Source: Gnetum montanum
Lineage: Eukaryota; Streptophyta; Gnetopsida; Gnetales; Gnetaceae
Direction: 5' to 3'
Assembly: GCA_015680685.1 (NCBI GenBank)
Contig: MNCI01036774.1
Location: 335,511-399,510 of the forward strand
Length of the DNA stretch: 64,000 nucleotides
This document shows positions 48,119 to 60,639 of the stretch, piece by piece. A program made the position numbers and the translations under genes. Positions within the stretch are counted from its first letter, which is position 1; each line of letters begins with the position of its first letter. The notes under the pieces are model-generated. The model had not been told where the DNA came from. It saw only the letters and a list, made by a program, of their open reading frames with translations, and ran no database searches.

Positions 48119-49032
48119 TGATGAATCATGGTTTGTCAGGTGCTAATATCAAACCCTTAATATCGGACCATTGATATTATACCCTTGATATCAAACCCTT
48201 GATATCGAACCCTTGAAATACACATCGTGATATTGCGGCCTGGAAAACGATATCGGATACACGATATCATGATTCCTGTGTAAGCCTATAAATACACATT
48301 CGGGCACACAGAAAGGGGGAAGTGAGATAGAGTTAGAGTAGAGTCTTTTTGTTCATTTTTAATTCATTTCAATTCTTCCATCAGTGCATGCCCAAAGTGT
48401 GATGATTGTAATTGTATGGAACCTTTATTCGAGTGTGATGTACTTGGATACGCACATGATCGGCAATAAAGATTGAGCTTGCTTCATCATTGCAACATTC
48501 ACTTAGTTTTAATTGCTTAATTGTTATTGTTATTTATTGTGTTCTTAATTAATATTTCCTTACCTTCATCTACTATCCTTGTTATTAAACGTGGAATGAG
48601 TACCACTTAATGATGTGCATTTAAGTGTGACTACTTGGTATCCCAGTAGTGTATCTTGGAGTGCTTAAGTAATGTGTGCTTGGTAATCCCAAAAGTAGTA
48701 CATGAGGTCTAAGATGCGTATGGATGATTAAGGACAGATGCTTATCATACTTAGGCTAGCTTAGACTTCATTTCCTACTACTTATTAGTTTAATCAAGCT
48801 TATCTTCCATTATCCCTAGGAGTAGCACTAGTTTAGGACCACATCATTCGCCTCACTTTGGACTAAACCATACGTGACCAAGCAAATACTAGTTTAGGTG
48901 GGAAGACAGCGAACTGCGATCAACATGTAACTATCTAGATACCACAACTAGTCCATTTGCGGAGTTCAACCAGATTATGCATGAATTCTCATATTCGTAT
49001 GGTTGAGTGTAGGGGTACCTTGCCACTCATCA
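48119..49032 (+). mobile_element. Solo LTR of the Athila-like family
   Basis: TGATGAATCA to CCACTCATCA, 914 bp, flanked by CCTAG at 48114-48118 and 49033-49037. No internal sequence remains, so it formed by LTR recombination. TATAAATA is at 48287-48294 and AATAAA at 48465-48470. U3 has a tandem run of about 16 bp units of the kind TTGATATCAAACCC between 48148 and 48225. It is a distinct subfamily from A, C and D. Confidence 0.94.
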
Positions 49033-49224
49033 CCTAGCCAAATCTCATGGATGAGTTCTTTTTTAGATTTTGTAGATGCTAAGGCATTCCTCATAAGTGA
49101 TGAGCAACAATCATAGGGCTTGGTTGCTATGAAAAATGGGCAAGGGCTTGCTATGACATCCTCTAGAAATGACGCATAACATTTTCACCCAGATGTTGTG
49201 AAAAGTAGATAAGGATTCCCATAT

Positions 49225-51990
49225 CAAGGATGGGTATGAGTAAAGAATTAAGTCTAGCAATAAAAATTTTGAATGACAACTTGGAACATTGGCACTTTCA
49301 ATAAGAAAGGCCTATGAAATTATTGATGCCATGAAAAGACAAAGAATTTGCATGCTTGCATCTAAAGAAATAAGATGGAAAGGGGAAAAAGCTAAAGATT
49401 TAGGCCAAAGTTACAAACTCTTCTACTCAAGAAAAGAAAATCACTAAAATGGAGTGGGCATTATCATTGATTAATTTATCAAAGATAAAGTGGTACAAGT
49501 ATATCACCAAGGTGATTAAATTATGGACATCAAACTTGTACTTGGAAATGAGATCATCAATGTCACGAATGTACATGCTCCACAAATTGGCCTAGAAAAT
49601 TTGATTAAGGCTTTTTAGGATTCTATATATCAAGTGCTTCAAGAAATTCCCTAGCAAGAAAGCATATTCATTAGAGGGGATTTTAATGGTCATGTTAGAT
49701 CTTTGAAAATGGGATATAATAGGATTCATGGAAGATAAGGATTTGGAGAGCTCAATGATATAGAAGCTTCACTACTGTAATTTGCAAATGTATATAATCT
49801 TGCAATTGCAAATACTTATTTCAAGAAGAGGGTGGAATATTTAATTACATACAAGAGTGGTATGGATAAAACACAAATTAATTATTTGTTGCTGCATAAA
49901 AAAGACTATGCCATGTGTAGAGATTACAAGGTCATACCTAGAGACTACCTTGTAACTTAGCATTAACCAATGGTCATGGATTTAGTTATACATAGCTTTA
50001 ATGAAGTATGAGAAAAGGGACTAAATACATAAAATGGTGGAATTTGAAAGAAGAGAACATTAACTTACTCAAAGAATAATTACTTCATGAAGGCACATGG
50101 AATTGGGATTGCTTTACAAATTTAATTTGAGGCTAGATGGAAAGTTGTATTTAGAAAATTGAAAAGAACATTTGGGATGAAAAAAAAGGCAAAAAATGCA
50201 TCCCAAAGGAGATATGGTATGGAGTGATAAAGTGCAACATGCTATCTAAAATAAGAAATTTTTTTTTAAGGAATGATATCAAAGCAGTAAACAAGAAAAT
50301 AGGTTGATATACAAAATGACAAAGAAGGAGGTAACTATAGTAGTAGCCAAAGCCAAACATAAGGTCTTGGATAGCTTTTATAAGAAATTAGGAACAAAGG
50401 GAGAAAAATCTATTTATAAATTGACAAAAATCATAAACAAGAAATGTAAGAAAATTGATCATGTCAAATGCATCAAGGAAGCAAATGAAATAATTTTGGT
50501 AAAAGATAATGATATTTTGAATAGGTGGAAAATTTATTTTCAAAAATTATTAAATGAATAATTTCTAAAAGAAGACATCCAAGGAGAAAAACCAAATTTT
50601 GGTTTAGATAATAAACTTTCTTTCTCTAAGGTGCAAATAGCCTTATCAAAGATGAAAAATGAAATGGTTGTTAGATTAGATAATATTCCTATAAAAGCTT
50701 GGAAAGCATTGTGAGATATAGGAGTCTCTTGGCTAACACAATTATTTAAAAAAAATTTGAAGATGTAGAAGTACCCAATAATTGGAGAAAAAGCTTTGTT
50801 GTTCCTATTTACAAAAATAAAGGAGATGTACAAAATTGTGCAACCTATAGAAGAATCAAGTTAATAAGTCATACTATGAAACTTTGTAAGAGAGTCATAA
50901 AGCAACATCTTATACTTGAATCAATAGTCTCAAAAAATCATTTTTTTATACAACAACTAATGAAGAAATTTAGAAAACATAGCAAAAATCTACATATGAT
51001 GTTCATTGATTTGGAAAAAGCATATGACAGAGTGCCTAGAGATATTATTTGGTAGGTTTTGTGAAGGAAAAACATCAATCATAAATATATTAAAGTGATT
51101 CAAGATATGTATGAAGGAGCTACCACTAAAATTAGAATAGCTTATGGAATAACATTTGATTTTCCAATCACAATAAGGAGCTACTATTTTGGATAAATTA
51201 ACAATGGAACTATAAGATGAAATCTCTTAATGTATGTTATTTGAAGATGATATTGTGTTGGTGGATACATGTTAAGAAAATATTGTTGCTAAAAGAGAGA
51301 AGTGGAGACATGCAAAAGGCTTAAAAATTAGAAAAAGTAAGATAGAATATATGGAATGCAATTTTAATGACAATATAAATAATTGTGAAATAGAAGTGAC
51401 TATTCAAGGCAAAAAAGTCTACAAATAGTTTTGATACCTAGGATCAATCCTCCAATCAAATGGTGAAATTAATAAAGATATTAAAAATAGAATTGAGGTA
51501 GGATGGTCAAAATAAAGATAGGCTAGTGGTGTTTATGTGATAAAAGGATACTAATAAAATTAAAGAGAAACTTTTACATGACAATAATTAGGCTTGCTAC
51601 CTGATATAGTGTTGAATGTTGGACAATGCAAAGAAGGCATGAACAATTGCATAATACAGACATTAGAAGAGATAAATTGCATAATACAGACATTAGAAGA
51701 AGACTTGGAATGACTTCTATTTTAGATAAGCTACAAGAATGATGACCTAGATGGTTTGGACATGCGGAAAGATGATAAGATAATGAGCCTATAAGCAAAG
51801 GTTGCTACATCACTGTTCTAGGAAAGCCATCGAAAGGAAGACCAAAAAAGACATGGGAAAAAACAATCCGATTTGAAGAAACTATAAGTAAACAAAGATC
51901 TAGCTCTTTGTAGAAGTGAATGACAAAAAAAAAAACTCATGTAGTTGACCCCATTTTATTTGGACAAGGCTAGGATGATGTTGATGATAA
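49225..51990 (+). mobile_element. RTE-clade LINE, near full length, decayed
   Basis: The plus strand encodes an apurinic endonuclease followed by reverse transcriptase. Endonuclease: TTWNIGTF near 49270, SKEIRWKGEKAKDLG, VTNVHAPQIG, RGDFNGHVR (49675-49700), NTYFKKR, LITYKSGMD and PMVMD near 49970. RT: EKSIYKLTKIINKK (50400-50450), NRWKIYFQKLLNE, FIDLEKAYDRVPR near 51005, VIQDMYEGA, and LFEDDIVLV near 51245 as the catalytic box, with Glu in place of the usual Ala. The tail, GACCCCATTTTATTTGGACA then GATGATGTTGATGA, is the usual plant RTE 3' end. There are many stops and frameshifts. A 24-base duplication lies at 51650-51700. Confidence 0.92.
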
Positions 51991-52860
51991 GTAAAAGGTT
52001 GAAAACTTGTTGAAGAAGATTTTATTTGTGCCCACTAAAAACTAACATTATTTGCCTTTTTGGAAAATTGTTGTTTCTTTTCCTTACAAATCATTTTTTT
52101 ATTTAGAATAGGATAGATTTTAATAAAATGGCCTTATGGTTGCAACATCCTTGTAGATTGTAAAATGAAATTTTTTGGGAAAACACTAATTATTGGCCTT
52201 GAGTTTTAATTCTATCTTTTGTTGTTGTAAATTAATCTTTACAAAATAATGTGTGCATTGCAGACCACCTAGTAATGCTTTCCACTTTGTTAGGATTGTG
52301 CCAATGTTGTCAACAATTTCACTTTCAACATTTTAAAAAATAAAAGGAAGATTTTTTAATTCAATCCAATAAGGAGTTTTAGAATAATTAAAAAAATGCA
52401 AATCAAAATCCCTTGTCCATTCCCAAGTAATAAAAGTATTATGTTAACCTATAAAAACTTTAAGATCTAATAATTTCTCAACCATTTCAAAATTTGCTAG
52501 TTGGACAAGCAAAAAAAATTAAGAAAAATAACAAGCATGTAAAACATTAATTTCATAGTATTATGTTAACCTATAAAAACTATAAGATCTAATAATTTCT
52601 CAACCATTTTAGAATTTATTAGTTGTATAACCAAAAAAGATTAAGAAAAATAATGACCATGTAAAACATTAATTTCATAGCATTCAAGGATTGCTTGAAT
52701 CATTGACATAAAACCCTTGGTGAATAAATCTAATAATATGTAGAAATATGTACTATGAACTCTTATATCTACGAATTCATATAAATCATAAAATAAAACA
52801 AAATTGAAAGCTTCAAAATTCTTGATAGTATTTATAGTGTGACACATTAATATTTTCCAT
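51991..52860 (-). pseudogene. Weak LINE ORF1-like remnant with a tandem duplication
   Basis: On the minus strand, frames near 52850-52350 read like the plant LINE ORF1 family with a W-x-x-DFD motif (TWEWTRDFD near 52420). The match is weak. A 122 bp segment is tandemly duplicated at 52436-52557 and 52558-52679. The open 68-codon piece at 52641-52847 belongs to the same remnant. Confidence 0.3.
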
Positions 52861-52957
52861 TTTCATTTCAAATCATTGCTCGCCAAAAAAATTCGGTTCC
52901 AAAACCTTCGCGAAGAACCCTCAATATCAACACACCACCGAGAAAATTCGTCATGGT

Positions 52958-53242
52958 CACGTGCCCTTCGAAAAGTAATAGTTCCTTTTTGGCGAACTTT
53001 TATATAGCCTTGTAGATAGCTTCTGCATAGCGAGGAAGGGAGATTTTGGGATTTCTATCCATGCCTTTATTTCCTGTATCTTCATCTACTCGGCACGATG
53101 TTGTTGAGCGTGTGATTTCACTGTATTTAGCTTTCAGTCAAGCGCTTTTCAGATTGCTCTGCTCCCCTTTCATTGAATGCAGAGTCTCCTTCTTCCGCGA
53201 AATACTAACGTTCTGGATCAATGTGCCAAGCTAAACCATGCG
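52958..53242 (+). promoter_or_regulatory. Possible promoter and first exon of a low-copy gene
   Basis: Base composition changes here: CpG is commoner than around it. A G-box core CACGTG is at 52958-52963 and a TATATAG box at 53001-53007, 38 bases downstream. A 57-codon frame (MPLFPVSSS) runs from 53061 to 53234. A GTGAGC donor-like site begins at 53243, directly after an in-context ATG (CCATGCG). No second exon is identifiable in the following 10 kb, so the gene, if real, has a long intron or is a fragment. I do not recognise the product. Confidence 0.35.
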
Positions 53243-54499
53243 GTGAGCATAGTTTTCCTGTTGGTTCGAGTGAAATTTCTGTTTAGTGTAAAATTGTAAA
53301 AGTTTTCCTTTTTGTTTCTCTCTTCCATCTACTGTTTTGCTTCTGAGATGGGTGTTAAAAAATCTCTACCATGTTTGCATTTTTAACATTGCAATGTCAC
53401 TGATGGTTATTTTGCCCGAGTTCATTAATTAAAACGATAACCGAAACCTTTTGTAAGATCTGATAAGGTAGAGCTCATGCCTTTGTGTAGAAAATTTCAC
53501 CTAATAGGCTTCATCGCTTTGTATAAACGATGGTTTTGTTGGTGCATTGAGGGCTACCTCAGCTGGTTTACCAACTAGGCGAGCATGGCTATTCACAAGG
53601 GGCATCATATTGAACTCTAACGACCTAAGAGCAGTCGATATATGCAAAACATTTATCCTGTATAGTAGAACTAGGTGAGGGATAGTGTGGTAATACTCTA
53701 CTCTAAGGATTTATTGGTAAGATTTTATTTAAAGTTCACTAAGAGTTGTGTACTTGTTTGAGCCAAAGTGCTTCTATGTATTATTAGTTCATAAACAATG
53801 AGGTGTTAGCCTAGTGGCAAGACTCTTGATTTCAATGCAACAAGCCATGGATTTAAGTTTAGAGGGTGTTGGAACCCGAAATAAGTGAAACATAGGTACA
53901 CTGCAAGATTTATAGAAGTTTATAACTTAGTGTTACCTAGTAGAATTCAACCTGTGACTTGAGGTTACTATTTGTACCACTAGGCGAACACATCATTGTT
54001 AAGTCATGAATTTAATTCTAATTCTAATTGGACTATATAGATCTCGGGGTGTAGCTATATTTCAGTTATTTTAGGGTTCCAACACCCCTCCTATGTACTA
54101 GTTCGTTGGGAATTGGGGAGTAGGTTATATAACTTTAGGCATGTTGTATGCATTATATCATTTATGTTTGATGTGTTAGATCTAGTAGTTAGTGTGGTTA
54201 GGGTAATATTTTTGTTGTAGACACCATGCTTTTTTGCATGATTGGTTATGTTATGTTCACACTAACATTTGGGAATTCAAGAAGGGAGTGGTTCCCATGT
54301 TGTCATGCATGTATAATGTATTGACAACATTTTATTATTTATATTTGTGTGTTTAGGATAGTATTTTTATCTTAGACACATAGCTTTGCAGAGGACTTTT
54401 TGAGGCTTTTCAAAGGATTTTTCCAAGGCTTTATAGAGGGTTTGTTAAGGCTTTATGTAGGGTTTTTTAGGAGGGTTTGGCTTCTTCATCGAGAATTAG
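53243..54499. other. Non-coding stretch with a tRNA-derived SINE candidate
   Basis: Mostly featureless AT-rich DNA. A box-like TTAGCCTAGTGG at 53806-53817 and B box-like GGATTTAAGTTTA at 53849-53861 fit a tRNA-derived SINE head. Near 54390-54470 AGGCTTTATAGAGGGTTT-like phrases repeat. No frame is convincing. Confidence 0.4.
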
Positions 54500-56940
54500 C
54501 ATAGTGTGTTTGCTACTTCACTGAGGGTTTTGCTACGTGACATTATTGAAGATATGGCTCTAGTTGCTAACTTTGAACTGCAGGAGATTGCCATTCAACT
54601 AACAACCTTATGTGAGTGGCAAAAAGCTATAAAAGATAGATAACAAATGCTTATTCAAAATTTGGAAATGATCTCTAATTGGATGTAGGAATAGAAAGAA
54701 ATGCTGGAGAGGCAAAAAATTTTAATAAAGAATAGACAATAATGATGGATCAACATAATAGTGACTTTGAAAATCTTGTTTGTATTATGAATGTCATAGT
54801 TGCAAAGCAAGAGACTATGTTTGATCAACTAGTAGTTATGATGACACAACAAATGATATTAAAATGGTTTGTAGAGTAAAAAAAAGCAATGGGTAAAACT
54901 TTGAACTTTGAATCAAAGCAAGAAAGTATATGTGATATGATTGCAAGGTAGAAAATAGCTGAAGTAATTCCTCAATGTGATGAAGCTTTATGTGAATTGG
55001 TAAAGGAATACAAAGAAAAAAGGAAACAAAAATCTCCAATTTGTTAGGGGTTTTAAAGGTCTAAAAGCAAATTTAGTAAAATTTGTTTAGGTTATTATAA
55101 AAGATACTTGCATGATACAATCTTGAATATTTATTGCCCAAGATTCAAAGGCAATAAACCACGTCATACTATTATGAAGTTTAGTGATTTAACTACTTGA
55201 GGAAAAGTTTGTGACAATCATGGCGCCTGGAAAGACATAAAAATTTGGGTAAATGAAAATCTCACGAAAGAAGAGCTTGCAAATAAAACAAAAGAATAGA
55301 AAAAAGTAAAAGGAACACGAGTAGAGGGTAGGGTAGCTTTTCTAAATGCACATTATATTGTAGTAATCAATGATTTGGCATTTTCAAAAATATGTGAACA
55401 CTTTGCATTGTGGATTTGTGGATATAGATGGTGATATTGCCACTAAAATGATTGCATTTTATAATATTGGTTATTTAAAGAAGTTTGATGTTTTTGGAGT
55501 GGTTGAAACTTGAGAAAAAGAGGATTCTACAAATTTTGAGTTGCCTGGTTTTAGTACAATAAAAGTGGCAAGGGTTAGATTTCACAAATGGGGAAGACTG
55601 TTAGGAGGATTATCTTGTATTTTTGAAAGAAAGGCTTCAAAAGGTAATTAAGGTGGAAAAGATTGATGAGTATAAATAATACATTTGGTTGAAGATTGAT
55701 ATTCTAGAGTGGCAAAATAATCAAGGATGGCTAGATACAGAAGATTATGGTCAAATTAGAAATGGATAGGAAAGAACATTAGAGGACACAAATAAATCAA
55801 ACAAAAAACCCATGTTAGAATTGGGATAGGGCTTTGATCTTATTATTTTAAATGAGATTTAAAAGTCTCCATTACGCTTAAGATTTATTTTTGAAATAGA
55901 AGCAAGATGTTCATGTATTAATTTACTGCTAACCACCCTTTAAAATGTACCAAGAATCTTTTAGGTTGACTGTAAATTAATAGTCTCTACACCATTTTCT
56001 ATGGTTTTTCATTGAAAGAAGGTATTTTAACAATGTGCAATGCCATAAAATAAGAAAACGTATTATAGTTGCAAATATAGAATCTTTTTCAGGAATAGGT
56101 ACAAAAATTGTTGAAAATAAAAAAACATTGAAGGTCAGTTAGAAGACACTTTGCTAGAGGCTGCCAAAAATGTTACTATGCAACAAAGTTTATTGGTAAG
56201 AATAAGAAGTGGTTTGATGAAGAATGTTTACAAGCAAGGTTGGTTATCAAAAATTCCTGCAATAAGGAAACTTTGAATAAAGTCTATATGAAATTGCTTT
56301 GAGAGAAAAAGAAAATCTCTAAAAGAACACCAAAAAAGTATGGTAGGAATGATAAAGTATGGTAAATAATTACAATTTGCTTTGAAAACTTTTTAGAAAT
56401 AGTGTTTCTCCAAGCAATTATATTCCATTTGCATAACTAAAATGGTTCTACAAAAATCTGTTTCGCCAAGACAAATAACAAAACTAGTTGCATGCTCCTA
56501 GATGGTTTATAGCTTATGCATGATTTAGTGTAGGGAATTGAAAAGTTAGCTTTTGGAAAAGTTGTAGATGCAAAAAGATTATATGCTAAATTATTAAAAT
56601 GTGGTGGAGAGTTAGTCTAGAGAGAGAACTAAAAAATGCTTAATGAAGGGCTTCAAAATGGTATTACTAGACAATGGATGATTAGTAGAGTTGTTATGCT
56701 TTTTTAAAAAAGAGAAAAATTAAATTTAAATAATTACAATTTGATCATGATCAATAACTTATTTGCAAAATTGTTACATACCATTTTAGAGAAAAAATTG
56801 GGATCTTGGGCAGAAGGAAATAATTTATTTGCAATTTTACAAACAGGATTTTAAAATTTTTTTTACAAGGGATCATTTAGTTACTCTTAGATGTTGCATT
56901 GACAAGTAGGTCAAATACGATAAAACACTTATTTACTTTG
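54500..56940 (+). mobile_element. Second LINE type: coiled-coil ORF1, endonuclease and RT start
   Basis: A Gln/Glu-rich frame near 54550-55050 may be ORF1. At 55440-55760 the endonuclease pattern appears: DVFGVVET, STIKVARVRF, GRLLGGLSCIF and YIWLKIDI. At about 56190-56930 RT follows: KKWFDEECLQAR, then EKLNLNNYNLIMINNLFAKLL, ILEKKLGSWAEGNN, LQTGF and TRDHLVTLR. The copy stops there, before the catalytic box. It is a different clade from the RTE element at 49225, by motif spacing. Numerous stops and frameshifts. Confidence 0.8.
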
Positions 56941-57765
56941 TTGTCATAGAAAATAAATAATTATCGTCATAATGCTGGGCCAAGAGATAGAATTTTTTTG
57001 TTGGAATTATTTGGGCTGAGAGGCTAACTACTAGTTGGTTGGACTTTGTCACGGAAAATAAATAATTATTATCATCATAACATTAGGCCAGTAAATGAAC
57101 TTTTTCCTGTTGTTAGGCATTTTAGCAACACAAAACTTAAGCTAAACAACTACCTTGGCAAGAATTATTTTGGGTTTGATTTTTTTCACCATTAAAATCA
57201 TTTCTCAATGAATCAATTTTGGGATTTTATTAATTTTAAAATAAAAAGATTTTCTTGGCCAAATAATAGATATATATCATAATATATAGCTAAACTAGTA
57301 TTAGAATGTTGCAGAACATATTTCTTGAAAAGAAAATGACAGATCTCTAGTTAGTTTTTGTATGAGCTATTCAAACTATTAATGTTAGTTCTAGGGAATT
57401 TTATAGAAGAAGTGTTGAAGTTATATAAATATTGGACACATATACCCTACTCTGGATTTATTGCTATTGATGTATTTTGTACAGGTTCATTTGTTTGATA
57501 GATCCTTTGGGTCTACACAGAAATAATAAAATATTAGTTTTAGTTTCATAGCTAGTATGCATGATTAGTTATGTTATGTGTGTGTTAATCTTTTATGCAT
57601 ACTTTTGGTTTGCTAAGTTTGTACAAACTTTCTAATGGTTGTGTTCTTCTAATGTCTTCTGGATGTAGGTTAGTAGGTTTTGAGCTATAATCCACTTGAA
57701 GTCCACCAACTTGTTTTAGAAATTCTTCTTGATGCTAAGTGGTGCCAAGGGAAACATTGTACATT
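56941..57765. other. Spacer with a short direct duplication; possible 5' LTR end
   Basis: The phrase GAAAATAAATAATTAT followed by (C)ATCATAA recurs about 107 bases apart near 56948 and 57053. The right part (about 57680-57765) has CCACTTGAAGTCCACCAACT, partly repeated at about 63510, and precedes a primer-like site. I could not fix an LTR. Confidence 0.35.
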
Positions 57766-57777
57766 TGGTATCATAGG
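57766..57777 (+). other. Possible primer site for initiator tRNA-Met
   Basis: TGGTATCATAGG differs from the common plant TGGTATCAGAGC at two places. It lies upstream of chromovirus-like gag in the right orientation. Confidence 0.4.
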
Positions 57778-58692
57778 AAGGCTATGTTTGTGTCCAAGAT
57801 CTCAGAGAAGTGTACTAGTAGTTTGTGCTTCGAGACCTTTGGGACGATGAGTTTCATTAGTGAAAGATTAAAGGGTCAGGGATCAATTTTGTGACATGAA
57901 GATCCACTTAGATAGCAATGGGTAAACGACCAAATTTTTGAGAAGGATGAAATGGATTTTTGTCAAGCTAGAATGGAGTTTTGATGGCTATTAAAGCATA
58001 TAGGTGAAATTGATAGGTCTTTCAGCCATTTGGTTTGAAGAGATCCAAGCTTATTGAAGGATTTTGTTCCCTGATTCAAAACTGGGTTCTGAACTTTGCA
58101 GTTGCTTAGGTTGCCTTGTTGAAAGGTAGGTAGGTTGAAATATTTCTTAGAAAAGTAGAAGTAATACAATGCTAGACAACAAGTAGCAATAGGAGATAAA
58201 GAAAAGTTGCACAATGTAGTTGTTAGACTTGAAGTAAAGATGTTATGGAGGAACTTAAGAACCAATTCGAATGTACTCAAAAAGGTCTTGGTGGACGTAC
58301 ATAAAATTTCTGTTTTAGTTTAATTTGTGCTTTTTGCCAATGCATTGATAGAAAGTTAGATGGAACCACAACAACCATCCTCAGTGGCAAAGTACAAGGT
58401 AAAGGAGCCAAGAACTTTCAGTTGATAGTATAATGATAACAAATTACTTTCCTTCATGATATATAGGAGTTTGTGGAGAGTTAATAGATACCCATACATG
58501 AATTTGCTTTGTTTGCAGGGTATTACAATTCTTACCAAACTCTTGTGCCTTCATTTGCTAGGTATCCATGAGTCTCCTCAAACTTCTATCCTTTATGAAG
58601 GAAAGCTTTAATCTTCTTATTATCTTGATCTCTACCATAAGGTTGCCTTGGTTTCTTGGCCCATTGGAGATGGTTGTAGGGATTCTACTTAG

Positions 58693-58929
58693 TTGTATGT
58701 TTTTGCCTTAGTGAAAATAATCGAAACTGGAAATTGGAAATTTTTATTACATCCAAGAAATTGCAAAGGATTTGTTGGACGGTTACAAAGCATCAACATA
58801 TTTTTGAAGAAAGTTGAAAACATCACTAATGTAATGCCCCAAGCAGATAGGGTCAATTTGAAAGAAAGCAAACAAATTACAATTAATAGTATAATTCAAT
58901 CAAATTTGAGCAAAGGATGGGCAAAATAA
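58693..58929 (+). CDS. Unrecognised 78-codon open frame
   Basis: The frame MYVFALVKIIETGNWKF... is uninterrupted within otherwise decayed sequence and is Lys/Asn-rich. Its N-terminal half has a HPRNCKGF phrase. It lies between chromovirus-like gag and the LINE fragment, and could be a remnant of either. I do not recognise it. Confidence 0.25.
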   Translation: MYVFALVKIIETGNWKFLLHPRNCKGFVGRLQSINIFLKKVENITNVMPQADRVNLKESKQITINSIIQSNLSKGWAK

Positions 58930-59049
58930 AAAAAAATATGTTTTTTCATCTTCTATGCTTTGTTTGCAAAATCTGCCAATGCTCTTCTCTTGGTAAATTG
59001 ATCCAACGACTTGTCTCAATAAGGAGATGATGGGAGTTCATTGTTGCTC

Positions 59050-59880
59050 TAGTAGTTTGATTCCTTAAATGAATAGGATACTAGATAACAAAACTCCTTT
59101 TAATAGAATGTAAATGAAAATGCTTTATCCTTGATGTGTGCAACCAAACTTTAGTCAATACTTTTTCTTTTATAGTTTTTTGGAAGAGCCTTTTGTTCAA
59201 GGAATATCCTTTATTACAATATTCCATGACTGAAGTTTGATGCAACCATCCATTTTCTTGTGTAGCATTCATTATCTCCTTAGCATACCATGTGATTTAA
59301 CTTTTGAGAGTAAACAATAAATTGACAAAGGGCTTCAACCTCAAGAGGAAACAAATCTAGTTCTAAAAGTAAGATATCATAAGAAGTTTGCATTTTCTCT
59401 TGAAATTGACATACAAGAAATTGTTTTTGAATATGCTCTAATTTTTTCCAATTATGTGTGGAAAGAGAAGGTCCGCAAGTAACACCCCCATATAATAATA
59501 CAAGTTGGACAAGACCTTGAAAAAGTTTCTTTTTGATCTCCCATGCCAAAATTTGTTTCCTACTACAATTATTTTTTAGAGCAAATAGAGCTCACATGCC
59601 ACTTGAAACCCTTTGAGCAATAAGGGTATTCCAACTATAATTACTGGCAAATAATAAGTTAATTTCTTAGGAATTACAGATTTGTAGTTTTTCTTTCTTG
59701 TATCATGAGGCTCATCATACATTTCAGAGAAACATTCCAGTGTGCCTTTCAAGAAGGAAAACGTGGTAGTTACAATGTTCAACCTTATTTTTTTTCCCAA
59801 TTTTGAATTAAGAAGTGGATGCTTGATTGTTTTCACGACTTCATGGATCAGGTTTGTTCATTGGTTTGGTGAGAGTCTCA
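59050..59880 (-). pseudogene. LINE C-terminal domain fragment, opposite strand
   Basis: On the minus strand the region reads LTYYLPVIIVGIPLL, then KKLFQGLVQLVLLYGG (59540-59490), THNWKKLEHIQKQFL and YDILLLELDLFPLEVEAL, the post-RT domain of LINE ORF2 with its LLYGxExW-type motif. It matches the missing end of the LINE type at 54500-56940 in style, but lies 2 kb away in the opposite orientation, so it is a separate copy or an inverted piece. It interrupts the chromovirus-like element. Confidence 0.7.
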
Positions 59881-60639
59881 ATAATCTTGATTATTTGCTT
59901 TCTAGCTGTTGAAACTCCAACTGAATGACATTTCTCCTAGAACTTGATTATCCATCTATTTTGCCTTGGGTGGGTGTTCGTGCTGGTGATCTCTAGTCCC
60001 CATCTTATTTTTAATCAAAACTTAACATTTTAAAGGTTGCCAGAATACTTTCTAGTCCCAGAATACCAAGTGTAATGCTGCTTTTGTAGGCTTTGATCCA
60101 CCAACAAATCTGTGCTTTACAAGCATTCTATATTTTTCAGTTTTTGACATGGATTCTTCTTGGGTTATTTTTGGCTAGGAGTTCATCGAAGTGGCAAAGA
60201 TGGTGAGGACCCCTTACTTGAATGTGATTAACATCTTGGATGAGTTTCCCTCATAGGTGGTCAAATGTACCCTCTTCATGAAGTTGGAAGCGAATGTTTT
60301 TTTTTTTGGTGATGAAAAGATTAGCATAATATCCTACTTAATAAAGGTATTTAATAGTCCTTAATGGCAAAGTAGAAGTGAACTAGCAGTGAAGAAGGTA
60401 AGCTCTTAAATGGGCAATCCTTTGGAGAAGTTTCTAGGCATTATGCTCTTGAAGCTTCCTGAAGTTCTTTTGGAAAGATGGGTATTGGATCACAGTATAT
60501 TCTAGGGATTGCTGTTTTAGATAATTTTTGTACTGGTTGCCTAAGTTAGAGTGGGTGGAATAGAAGAAGCAGCTATAGATCCTTGTTTAGAAGACTATCA
60601 TTGACTATTTAACTTTTCATTTAGGGCTTTAGTTTTATT

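Noticed and set aside
53800-53870. A tRNA gene
   Set aside because: A and B box-like motifs exist but no acceptor stem or anticodon arm pairs.
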